From assembly GCA_964599895.1 (NCBI GenBank), contig CAZRHT010000079.1:1-10137 (forward strand): a stretch of 10,137 bases of DNA, given 5' to 3'. The translations under genes were made by a program, and so were the position numbers. Below are positions 1 to 5,245 of this stretch, in pieces (the stretch's first letter is position 1; every line of letters begins with the position of its first letter). The notes under the pieces are model-generated. The model was not told the DNA's origin. It ran no database searches and saw only the letters and a list, made by a program, of their open reading frames with translations. This stretch comes from UM-FILTER-49-7 sp964599895. GTDB lineage: Bacteria > Acidobacteriota > Holophagae > Thermotomaculales > Thermotomaculaceae.

Positions 1-141
1 TGCTAAGTGTTGGATGTTGAGTTACCGATGAAGAGAGGGAAATCACTCATTCCCGAACTTTGCGTGCTTTGCGCCTTTGCGAGAGAATTTCCCTCCGGGA
101 TGTGATTTGTAATTTGTGTTTGGTGATTTGTGAACCATCCA
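1..141. repeat. Mosaic repeat-rich intergenic DNA downstream of the ATPase gene
   Basis: No gene is seen here. The stretch has a short inverted repeat at 37-54 (GGGAA against TTCCC), then a TTTGCG-type low-complexity run (about 59-83), then a TCCC/GGGA mini-hairpin at 90-100 and GTGATTTGT-like repeats. The same order of elements recurs at about 1741-1830. It is spacer DNA of a dispersed family. No U-tract terminator for the minus-strand ATPase gene is visible. Confidence 0.7.
91..141 (+). repeat. 51-bp perfect direct repeat, copy 1
   Basis: These 51 bases are identical to 1776-1826 in the same orientation. The match ends at base 141, one base before the stop codon of the ATPase gene (142-144). 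To the left, both copies are preceded by a similar but not identical TTTGCG-rich run ending in GCGAGAG. Together the two copies bracket the ATPase gene and its upstream region. Confidence 0.9.
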
Positions 142-1509
142 CTATTTTCCATCTAACATCTTAAACCTAACATTTGCATTCTTCAAATAAGCCTGTAGCC
201 GGGACGCCATGTACAGCGGAAGGTTATGGAGAGTGTAAGTCGCACCACCCGGCGTTCGCGCTTGTTGGACGTGCGTCTCTCCGGAGTACAGCCGGATAGC
301 AACTTTGGCCCCGGATTTTTCAATAAAACTGTGGAGTGAACGGAGAGAGCCGGGCTTCCCGGATTTTACTTCCAGCGGGATTACGCCGGAGTCGTATCTG
401 ATGAGAAAGTCAACTTCCGCGTTGGCTTGCTTTTTCTCCCGGACCCAGAATACCGGTGAGATGCCTGCGTCCGATTCTGCCAGTAGTTCCTGCCCCACAA
501 CATGTTCGGCAAGGACACCTCTTTGTACTGATTCAATTTCTACCGGGTCAAACAGCTTTCCCTGAAGTCCCACAGCCGCGCACAACAGGCCTGTATCCAG
601 AAATTGCAACCGGGGTGCTCGTTTTCGGTCGGGTGCAAGGGGGAGCCGGCTGTCCGTGGTGGGATAAATGAGATGCAGGAGCATTGCCTTTTCCAAAGTG
701 CGAAGCGCCTCTCCCATTTCCCTTGAACCGTAGTTGCTGTTTCCAAAGCCCTGAAAACGGATTCGTTTTCCGGCCTCGAATGGCAATGATTGAATGACAT
801 GTCGCAGAATGTTGGCCGACGCGTTTGAACGCGCATATTTCTCTACGTCGTCCTGAAATGAAAGAATCAGAGACCGGTAAATTGTAGAAAGAGAGGTAAT
901 GTCATTGGTATCAAGGTATCGAGCCACTACCTCCGGCATTCCTCCGATAAACATGTATCGCCTGAATTCTTTCAGCAGCGCAGAATGGGAGAGTGGAGGA
1001 ACTGGAGTGGAATTCAGATAGGTCAGAGCCTCTGTCAACCCCATGGCTTCAAGAAATTCAGGGAAACTTAGCGGCCACATGAAACGATATTCCACACGCC
1101 CGACAGGGAAACTGATGTTTCCTTTTGCAATGAGTGTCTCCAGTAAAGAACCGGCTCCAATCACAAAGAGGTTTGAATCGCTCTCTTCATAGAAATAACG
1201 CATTGAATGGATTGCCTCAGGAGAATTCTGAATTTCATCAAGAAACAGGAGTGTTCGGCCCGAAACGGTGGGGAGGTTTAACTGCAATCGAATTGCCTGC
1301 AACAGTTCCCTGGTTGATAGATTTTGCTCAAATATTCTGCAATGTGAAGGCAAGTCCAGATTCAACTTCAGGTACTGATCAAATTGACTGGCAAAAAGGT
1401 CAACAGCTGTCGTCTTTCCAACCTGGCGCGCACCTCTCAGTATTAGCGGTTTTCTTTTCGAAGTGTTTGACCAATTTTCCAGTTGTTTCACAATGGCTCT
1501 TGGGAACAT
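142..1509 (-). CDS. ATP-binding protein, AAA+ ATPase with DUF4143 C-terminal region
   Basis: 455-residue predicted cytoplasmic ATPase of the AAA+/DUF4143 type. Walker A is GARQVGKTT (26-34), Walker B is LLFLDEIQ (87-94), and a sensor-like GAGSLLE follows at 118-124. The R-Y-M-F-I-G-G-M-P-E stretch (184-193) and the 'LQFLDTGLL' segment (301-309) are typical of the family. The C-terminal part has a PD-(D/E)xK-like signature, with D367 in AEVDFLI and E380-x-K382 in LEVKSGK, so a nuclease-like fold is likely. Activity is not proven. ATG start with AAGGAGG seven bases upstream (1517-1523). Length is normal for the family. The gene is single, and its last codons run into repeat-like DNA, so the C-terminus may have been reshaped by it. 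The biological role of this family is poorly known; such genes are often accessory and move between genomes. Family call is firm, function is not. Confidence 0.9.
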   Translation of the reverse strand: MFPRAIVKQLENWSNTSKRKPLILRGARQVGKTTAVDLFASQFDQYLKLNLDLPSHCRIFEQNLSTRELLQAIRLQLNLPTVSGRTLLFLDEIQNSPEAIHSMRYFYEESDSNLFVIGAGSLLETLIAKGNISFPVGRVEYRFMWPLSFPEFLEAMGLTEALTYLNSTPVPPLSHSALLKEFRRYMFIGGMPEVVARYLDTNDITSLSTIYRSLILSFQDDVEKYARSNASANILRHVIQSLPFEAGKRIRFQGFGNSNYGSREMGEALRTLEKAMLLHLIYPTTDSRLPLAPDRKRAPRLQFLDTGLLCAAVGLQGKLFDPVEIESVQRGVLAEHVVGQELLAESDAGISPVFWVREKKQANAEVDFLIRYDSGVIPLEVKSGKPGSLRSLHSFIEKSGAKVAIRLYSGETHVQQARTPGGATYTLHNLPLYMASRLQAYLKNANVRFKMLDGK

Positions 1510-1561
1510 TGTCTGACCTCCTTACACCATACTACTTTCCGCAAGAATAGCTGAAAATGCC

Positions 1562-1660
1562 ACAAAGTCAACCCAATTCTCAGCGTTTGTTGTTACAAAG
1601 TCAAGGCAACTGTATCCCTTTCTTGCCACAAAGTCAATCCTATTTGAAAAATGGGGGGTG
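1562..1660. repeat. Three direct repeats with exact 33-bp period
   Basis: The 10-mer ACAAAGTCAA starts at 1562, 1595 and 1628, a period of exactly 33 bp. Units 1 and 2 match at 22 of 33 positions; unit 3 keeps mainly the 10-mer. Read on the minus strand each copy contains TTGACT, a -35-like hexamer, pointing towards the ATPase gene. A spacing near three helical turns would place all copies on about the same DNA face. It is too degenerate and too short in repeat length for a CRISPR array. Confidence 0.7.
1609..1637 (-). promoter_or_regulatory. Candidate sigma70-type promoter for the ATPase gene
   Basis: On the minus strand TTGACT (1637-1632) is followed after 17 bases by TACAGT (1614-1609). 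The next repeat unit gives a second option, TTGACT (1604-1599) then GAGAAT (1581-1576), also 17 apart. Each -10 matches the consensus at 4 of 6 positions. Either start would leave a leader of roughly 65-95 bases before the ATG at 1509. Confidence 0.35.
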
Positions 1661-1775
1661 GGTTTGAAAGAAGTGTTCTGTGTTCTGAAAAAGGCATCTA
1701 ACACCTAAAATCCAAGATCCCGGGCACCGGCCGGCTCCCTTTTGGCGCTCTTTGCGGGCTTTGCGAGAGGCTCTC
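1661..1775. other. Intergenic low-complexity DNA, no gene
   Basis: Contains a TTCTGTGTTCTGAAA-type run (about 1675-1690) that recurs near 3804-3825, a CATCTAACACCTAAAATCC run like the 3' end of the ATPase gene, a CCGGCCGG palindrome and a TTTGCGGGCTTTGCGAGAG run. Open frames on the minus strand here are built from these repeats and have no recognisable domain or good ribosome site, so none is called. Confidence 0.6.
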
Positions 1776-1826
1776 CCCTCCGGGATGTGATTTGTAATTT
1801 GTGTTTGGTGATTTGTGAACCATCCA
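1776..1826 (+). repeat. 51-bp perfect direct repeat, copy 2
   Basis: Identical to 91-141. It is followed by further ATCCA-type repeats up to the terminator of the cupin gene at 1860. The exact identity, against diverged flanks, suggests recent duplication or gene conversion between dispersed spacer elements. Confidence 0.9.
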
Positions 1827-1859
1827 GTATCCACTGTCTACCATCCGCGCATCGAACAT

Positions 1860-1890
1860 AAAAAGACCGCCGTGGGCAGGCGGCCTTTTT
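1860..1890 (-). terminator. Intrinsic terminator of the cupin gene
   Basis: Read on the minus strand: GGCCGCC, a 7-base loop, GGCGGTC, then a run of T. The stem is seven pairs including one G-U that pairs only in the minus-strand RNA, and A and T runs flank it. It lies 22 bases past the cupin stop codon (1913-1915). Confidence 0.85.
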
Positions 1891-1912
1891 CTGAAAACGA
1901 TAATAGGGCAGG

Positions 1913-2299
1913 TTAGCCTTGCAGGCAGGTTTTGATGTGGTCCATGACCTGGCCATGTTCATGCTCGGGGCTAAACATGATGATTTCGGATTTCTGTTCG
2001 GCTCTGATCGTGTGCCCGGGCGGCCAGTGAAACAAATCGCCTGTTAGAACGGTTTCTTCAGAACCATCAGCGTAGGTGGCAACGAGTTCACCTTCAATCA
2101 TGTATCCCCAGTGGGGAGATTGGCAGAGATCTCCTTCCAATCCTTTCAGCAAACCAGTTACGTCTGTTCCGGCATCCAGCGAGAAGTATTCGCCGCCGAT
2201 TTTTCCGTAGTCGGCGGCATCGCCGAAGTCTGTTTTTTGACGGGCTGTTGCGCCGGGTGCACTGAATCTGACCGGCACATCTTCTTTTGATATACGCAC
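1913..2299 (-). CDS. Cupin-domain protein
   Basis: 128-residue single-domain cupin, a small beta-barrel fold likely to be cytoplasmic. Cupin motif 1 is seen at about 60-80 (CQSPHWGYMIEGELVATYADG in part, with H63 and E69), and motif 2 at 87-98 (GDLFHWPPGHTI, with P94, G95 and H96). H63, E69 and H96 are the candidate metal ligands; the usual HxH of motif 1 appears as H-W-G. The C-PHWGY-E-G-YADG-EE-GD-PPGH pattern is that of a common uncharacterised family, so no substrate can be given. The start is GTG at 2299-2297, supported by GGAGG seven bases upstream; there is no in-frame ATG close by. The gene is monocistronic, with its own terminator and promoter candidate, and divergent from the radical SAM gene. 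Confidence 0.88.
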   Translation of the reverse strand: MRISKEDVPVRFSAPGATARQKTDFGDAADYGKIGGEYFSLDAGTDVTGLLKGLEGDLCQSPHWGYMIEGELVATYADGSEETVLTGDLFHWPPGHTIRAEQKSEIIMFSPEHEHGQVMDHIKTCLQG

Positions 2300-2342
2300 G
2301 TTAAAACCTCCGTGGGTTATGGTTAATAATGAAAGATACCTT

Positions 2343-2371
2343 ACAGTAGCGAAAGATTACAAAAATGTCAA
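2343..2371 (-). promoter_or_regulatory. Candidate sigma70 promoter for the cupin gene
   Basis: A perfect TTGACA on the minus strand (2371-2366) is followed after 17 bases by TACTGT (2348-2343). Initiation a few bases later would give a leader of about 37 bases containing the GGAGG ribosome site. The -10 is weak (3 of 6), the -35 perfect. Confidence 0.5.
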
Positions 2372-2473
2372 GAAAACCCTGAAGTTTCTGTGCAACTTTG
2401 TCCATGGCTTCTCTATCCACCATTCACTATCCACGATCCACTATTCACGGCACCGGAAGGGGCCAAAGAGCGG

Positions 2474-2479
2474 TACAAT
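2474..2479 (+). promoter_or_regulatory. Candidate -10 box of the radical SAM gene
   Basis: TACAAT matches the -10 consensus at 5 of 6 positions and lies about 33 bases before the ATG at 2512. No -35 hexamer is found at 16-18 bases; that space is occupied by the hairpin-like repeat at 2449-2464. An activator or another sigma factor would be needed if this is the promoter. Confidence 0.35.
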
Positions 2480-2511
2480 AGAAACAGAAAGAATGAAAGG
2501 GGTGATGCAGA

Positions 2512-3786
2512 ATGAGGGTTCTTCTTGTTTCTGCCAACACGGAAACACTCAGCATGCCGACGCTGCCCATGGGTCTCGGCTTTGTGGCCGCTGCTGCTGA
2601 AAAGGCGGGCCACCAAGTCCGATTTCTGGACCTGATGGTCGAGGATGATCCCGACGCGGCACTTGCCCGAGCCATTGCTGAAAGCAGTCCCGAGGCAATC
2701 GGAGTCTCGGTTCGGAATGTGGATGATCAGGAGAGTGATGAGCCCCGTTTTCTCCTGGAGGCAGCGCGTTTTGTAGTATCTCAGTGCAAGGCCCTTTCCG
2801 ATGTACCGGTAATTGTCGGCGGGGCCGGTTATAGCATGTACCCGGAATATGCACTGGAATTTCTCGGTGCGGATATGGGGATTCAGGGAGAAGGGGAAGG
2901 CCCCTTTGTGGCGCTCCTTGAAAAACTCGGAAGCAACGGGGACCCCTCAGATGTACCCGGTCTTTATCTTCGAAATAAAGGTTGCCGAACGCCCCGGACA
3001 TTTGCCCCACGGCTGGACGAGTGGCCGTTTCCGGACCCGACGATCTTTAACTTGTCAAAACTGCAGGATCCTGTCTATTACCTTCCTTTCCAGACCCGCC
3101 GTGGCTGTCCCCTGGGATGCAGCTATTGTTCCACCGGTCTGGTCGAGGGAACCCGTATCCGAAAGCGGGACATTGACACTGTGGTGGCGGAACTTACCCG
3201 CTGGCGGAGGGCCGGTATCAAGCAAGTCTATTTTGTGGACAATATCTTCAATCTGCCGCCGGCGTATGCCAGAGAGCTTTGCGACCGCATTGCCGAGGCT
3301 GATCTCGGACTGTCCTGGCGGGCAATCTTTTACCCCGGCCGTACCGACCCTGAACTGATCCAGGCCATGGCCCGGGCTGGCTGCAGCGAGGTTTCATTGG
3401 GCTTTGAAAGCGGGAGTCCGCAAGTGTTGGCGTGGATCGGAAAACGCTTTAATCTTGACGATGTGAGGCAAACATCCAGGATGCTGGGTGATGCCGGGAT
3501 CCGCCGAATCGGCTTTCTTCTTCTTGGCGGGCCGAACGAAACCCGGGAAACCGTGCTCGAAAGCCTTCGATTTGCGGATAGCCTGGAAGTGGAACTGATG
3601 AAGCTGACCGTGGGGTTCCGGATTTATCCCGAAACCCGTCTGGCTGATGATGCCCGCAAAGAAGGCATTATTGATGTTACGGACAATTTACTCCATCCCC
3701 GGTTTTACATCCGACCCGGCCTGGAATCGTGGTTACGAAAAACCGTTAAAGAATGGGCAGCCGCTCGTCCCAACTGGGAAGCATGA
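2512..3786 (+). CDS. B12-binding domain / radical SAM protein
   Basis: 424 residues. Residues 1-140 form a Rossmann-like cobalamin-binding domain (MRVLLVSANT at the start, IGVSVRNVDDQ at 63-73, VIVGGAGYSMYPE at 100-112, GADMGIQGEGEGPF at 119-132). The classic DxHxxG cobalamin ligand motif is not evident. The radical SAM core follows, with C199-x3-C203-x2-C206 in RRGCPLGCSYCS for the 4Fe-4S cluster, FVDNIFN (241-247), and SLGFESGSPQVL (295-306) as a SAM-binding region. Relatives include methyltransferases and other C-C or C-S forming enzymes, some in lipid or natural-product pathways; the substrate cannot be read from sequence. ATG start, with AAAGGGG nine bases upstream (2496-2502). It is about the family's usual length. 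It stands alone, with no biosynthetic partner beside it in the window. Confidence 0.9.
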   Translation: MRVLLVSANTETLSMPTLPMGLGFVAAAAEKAGHQVRFLDLMVEDDPDAALARAIAESSPEAIGVSVRNVDDQESDEPRFLLEAARFVVSQCKALSDVPVIVGGAGYSMYPEYALEFLGADMGIQGEGEGPFVALLEKLGSNGDPSDVPGLYLRNKGCRTPRTFAPRLDEWPFPDPTIFNLSKLQDPVYYLPFQTRRGCPLGCSYCSTGLVEGTRIRKRDIDTVVAELTRWRRAGIKQVYFVDNIFNLPPAYARELCDRIAEADLGLSWRAIFYPGRTDPELIQAMARAGCSEVSLGFESGSPQVLAWIGKRFNLDDVRQTSRMLGDAGIRRIGFLLLGGPNETRETVLESLRFADSLEVELMKLTVGFRIYPETRLADDARKEGIIDVTDNLLHPRFYIRPGLESWLRKTVKEWAAARPNWEA

Positions 3787-3843
3787 AGAGATGTGTTCCG
3801 TTTTCTGTGTTCAGTGTTCTGAAAGAACCATCCACTATCCACA

Positions 3844-3884
3844 GTGCCGAAGGCACGGATCCACCATCCACGCACCGAAGGTGC
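3844..3884. repeat. Two GAA-triloop mini-hairpins
   Basis: The two 13-base hairpins share loop GAA and closing C-G pairs but have different stems: GTGCC/GGCAC and GCACC/GGTGC. The stems differ at both arms while pairing is kept. C(GAA)G is the loop of the unusually stable DNA mini-hairpin d(GCGAAGC), known from structural work. A 15-base spacer separates them. Confidence 0.75.
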
Positions 3885-3910
3885 TCACTAGTCACAAGTC
3901 ACGAATCACG

Positions 3911-3933
3911 GGACTGCGCTACTAGCGCAGTCC
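3911..3933. repeat. Perfect 10-bp inverted repeat with 3-base loop
   Basis: GGACTGCGCT, loop ACT, AGCGCAGTCC. It ends directly at the stop codon of the minus-strand exported-protein gene (3934-3936). The inner part GCGCT-NNN-AGCGC recurs exactly at 4995-5007 and nearly at 5093-5105. It could be a bidirectional transcription end or mRNA stabiliser between convergent genes; there is no T run on either side. Confidence 0.8.
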
Positions 3934-4668
3934 TCACATTCTCTTGAACAGAGACATGATTGTCGGTGCGGCTTTCATTCCGGCCGGGGGTGTCAATGAC
4001 AGTTTGTTCGCGGGGATCGGCCCGAGTTTGATGGACGTAACGCTCTCACTTATGTATGGATTATCAGGATTCGGGTTGGGGTCCTGACGTTTCACAACCA
4101 GACCTTTCTTTTCCAGTTCCATGACGGCCGGCTGGAGGTCCATTCCGTTGATCTCGAACATGCCTTCCGATTTGGCACAATCCATGTAGTTCATGGTTTT
4201 CTCCATTTTCTGGATTTTTCCTGCAACCTGGGGCTCTTGGTTAATCCAGATGTCATGAACAGCTTCACCGTCCATCATGATGCTGTAGTGGGTGGCGGGT
4301 CGTCCGGCGACTGTTTCAACGCCCTGTTTTTTCAATGTGTAGGTGGCCGGTGCCGCATGCGAGATATCTTCCGATCCTTCCATCATTTTCTTCATTTCTT
4401 TGCACCAGTCTTTGGCAGTTCCCAGCCAGTATTTACCGGTTGCCTTGAAAACCATCAGAATTTTGTTGTCCTTAATAACACTGTAGGTGCCTTCCGGGCT
4501 TGTGGTACATACTGCATTATTTCCGAAGTATTCTACGGAGCCGTCAGCCCGTTTAATAGTGAGTCCATCTGCACCCATTGCATGTAAGCTGATTGCAAGT
4601 ACAAAAAAACCGATAGTGCCGCGAATGGTCCACTGAATTCTTGAAATGCCCGTATGCTCCCGACTCAT
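3934..4668 (-). CDS. Exported DUF4412-like protein
   Basis: 244 residues. A basic start (R3, R10, R16) and a hydrophobic stretch at about 18-30 (GTIGFFVLAISLHA), with a cleavage-like AMGA site near 33, suggest export to the periplasm or surface. There is no lipobox. The mature part has a beta-rich pattern with YSVIKDNKILMVF (62-74), KYWLGTAKDW (79-88), VAGRPATHYSIMMDG (120-134) and an ending with LTPPAGM (225-231). This resembles DUF4412/outer-membrane lipoprotein-sorting-type beta proteins, where a processed substrate value is followed by a 'P-x-G-M' end. The family match is tentative. The ATG at 4668 is supported by AGGAGG six bases upstream (4675-4680). The gene is monocistronic, convergent with the radical SAM gene, and its promoter region reaches the assembly gap. 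Confidence 0.75.
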   Translation of the reverse strand: MSREHTGISRIQWTIRGTIGFFVLAISLHAMGADGLTIKRADGSVEYFGNNAVCTTSPEGTYSVIKDNKILMVFKATGKYWLGTAKDWCKEMKKMMEGSEDISHAAPATYTLKKQGVETVAGRPATHYSIMMDGEAVHDIWINQEPQVAGKIQKMEKTMNYMDCAKSEGMFEINGMDLQPAVMELEKKGLVVKRQDPNPNPDNPYISESVTSIKLGPIPANKLSLTPPAGMKAAPTIMSLFKRM

Positions 4669-4756
4669 TTAAATCCTCCTTCGCACTGAGTAATGCGTAA
4701 ATGGATAGAGATTCCATAGTCACAAGATGACGGAATATGAGTTCTATCCTGATACT

Positions 4757-4811
4757 AAAAAGTAGGGGTATGATCGCATATTTTTAAGTTTAGTCAAGTT
4801 GCTGAGCTGAG
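4757..4811 (+). repeat. 55-bp sequence at left edge of the gap
   Basis: Identical over all 55 bases to 4912-4966, and ends at the first N. It is best read as the end of one contig that overlaps the next by exactly 55 bases. A TTGACT on the minus strand inside it (4799-4794) could contribute to the promoter of the exported-protein gene. Confidence 0.95.
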
Positions 4812-4911
4812 NNNNNNNNNNNNNNNNNNNNNNNNNNNNNNNNNNNNNNNNNNNNNNNNNNNNNNNNNNNNNNNNNNNNNNNNNNNNNNNNNNNNNNNNN
4901 NNNNNNNNNNN
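4812..4911. other. Assembly gap of 100 N
   Basis: Exactly 100 undetermined bases, the usual placeholder length for a gap of unknown size. Both sides carry the same 55-mer. Confidence 0.99.
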
Positions 4912-4966
4912 AAAAAGTAGGGGTATGATCGCATATTTTTAAGTTTAGTCAAGTTGCTGAGCTGAG
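4912..4966 (+). repeat. 55-bp sequence at right edge of the gap
   Basis: Identical to 4757-4811 and begins at the first base after the N run. See the left copy. Confidence 0.95.
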
Positions 4967-5245
4967 CCCCACAGGGTGATGGGTGATGAGTGGAGCGCTT
5001 TTAGCGCCGTGACTAGTGACTTGTGATTAGTGACTTGTTAAATCAGGGAAATTCTCCATTCCCTGTCTTTTCATCACTCATCACGCATCACAGCGCTGAA
5101 AGCGTTGTAGTGTCAATAAAATGAACAATATATGAAGTTTTTTTGTGATAGAATATTTTAGTGCATGCCATTTGAAACAGGTTGACTGATAGTGACTGGT
5201 GATTTATGGCTTTTGATTTATGGGGAAAGGGGGGGAGAAGAAATT
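4967..5245. repeat. Repeat- and hairpin-rich region upstream of the operon
   Basis: No gene until 5246. It holds GGTGATGGGTGATGAG repeats; a hairpin at 4995-5007 (GCGCT, loop TTT, AGCGC); GTGACTAGTGACTTGTGATTAG repeats in part; a hairpin at 5044-5065 (CAGGGAA, 8-base loop, TTCCCTG) followed by TCTTTTC; CATCACTCATCACGCATCAC; and a hairpin at 5091-5107 (CAGCGCT, loop GAA, AGCGTTG with one G-T). After about 5108 the DNA becomes AT-rich and unique, and carries the promoter candidates. A GTG at 5192 opens the frame of the next gene but has no ribosome site. Confidence 0.7.
5146..5154 (+). promoter_or_regulatory. Candidate extended -10 promoter of the operon
   Basis: TG-A-TAGAAT is a good extended -10 element (5 of 6 in the hexamer) in the AT-rich stretch about 90 bases before the ATG at 5246. 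No clear -35 is present, which extended -10 promoters can tolerate. An alternative is TTGACT at 5182-5187 with TATGGC 17 bases later (5205-5210). Confidence 0.4.

Larger units (their letters stand above)
2300..2511. other. Divergent intergenic region between the cupin and radical SAM genes
   Basis: Holds promoter candidates for both flanking genes. The right part (about 2405-2450) is a run of ATCCAC/ATTCAC repeats of the same type as elsewhere in the window, followed by a degenerate hairpin at 2449-2464 (GGC-A-CC, loop GGAA, GG-G-GCC). I see no small gene or riboswitch here; in particular no cobalamin-riboswitch-like structure before the B12-binding gene. Confidence 0.6.
3787..3933. repeat. 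Convergent intergenic region made of repeats and hairpins
   Basis: No gene. From left to right: a TTCTGTGTTCAGTGTTCTG run; CCATCCACTATCCAC; a hairpin at 3844-3856 (GTGCC, loop GAA, GGCAC); another ATCCACC spacer; a hairpin at 3872-3884 (GCACC, loop GAA, GGTGC); a TCACTAGTCACAAGTCAC spacer; and the large inverted repeat at 3911-3933. The hairpins lack T runs, so they are not typical intrinsic terminators, although the region lies between two convergent genes and may still serve to end transcription. Confidence 0.75.

Noticed and set aside
1562..1637. CRISPR-like array
   Set aside because: The repeated core is only 10 bases in three copies, the units are diverged, and there is no cas gene in the window.
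1640..1962. Minus-strand ORFs of 64 and 85 codons between the ATPase and cupin genes
   Set aside because: They are composed of the dispersed TTTGCG and GTGATTTGT repeats, overlap each other and the cupin terminator, and have no domain or ribosome site.
3844..3933. Intrinsic terminators of the radical SAM gene
   Set aside because: The hairpins are real but none is followed by a T run on either strand, so they are reported as repeats only.
4237..4587. 116-codon plus-strand ORF
   Set aside because: It lies fully antisense to the exported-protein gene, which has the signal peptide, ribosome site and family-like pattern.
5192..5245. GTG at 5192 as the start of the GYF/RDD gene
   Set aside because: The 18 extra codons are GTGACT/GATTTATGG-type spacer DNA without a ribosome site. 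The ATG at 5246 has a strong purine-rich site, and the GYF domain begins right after it.
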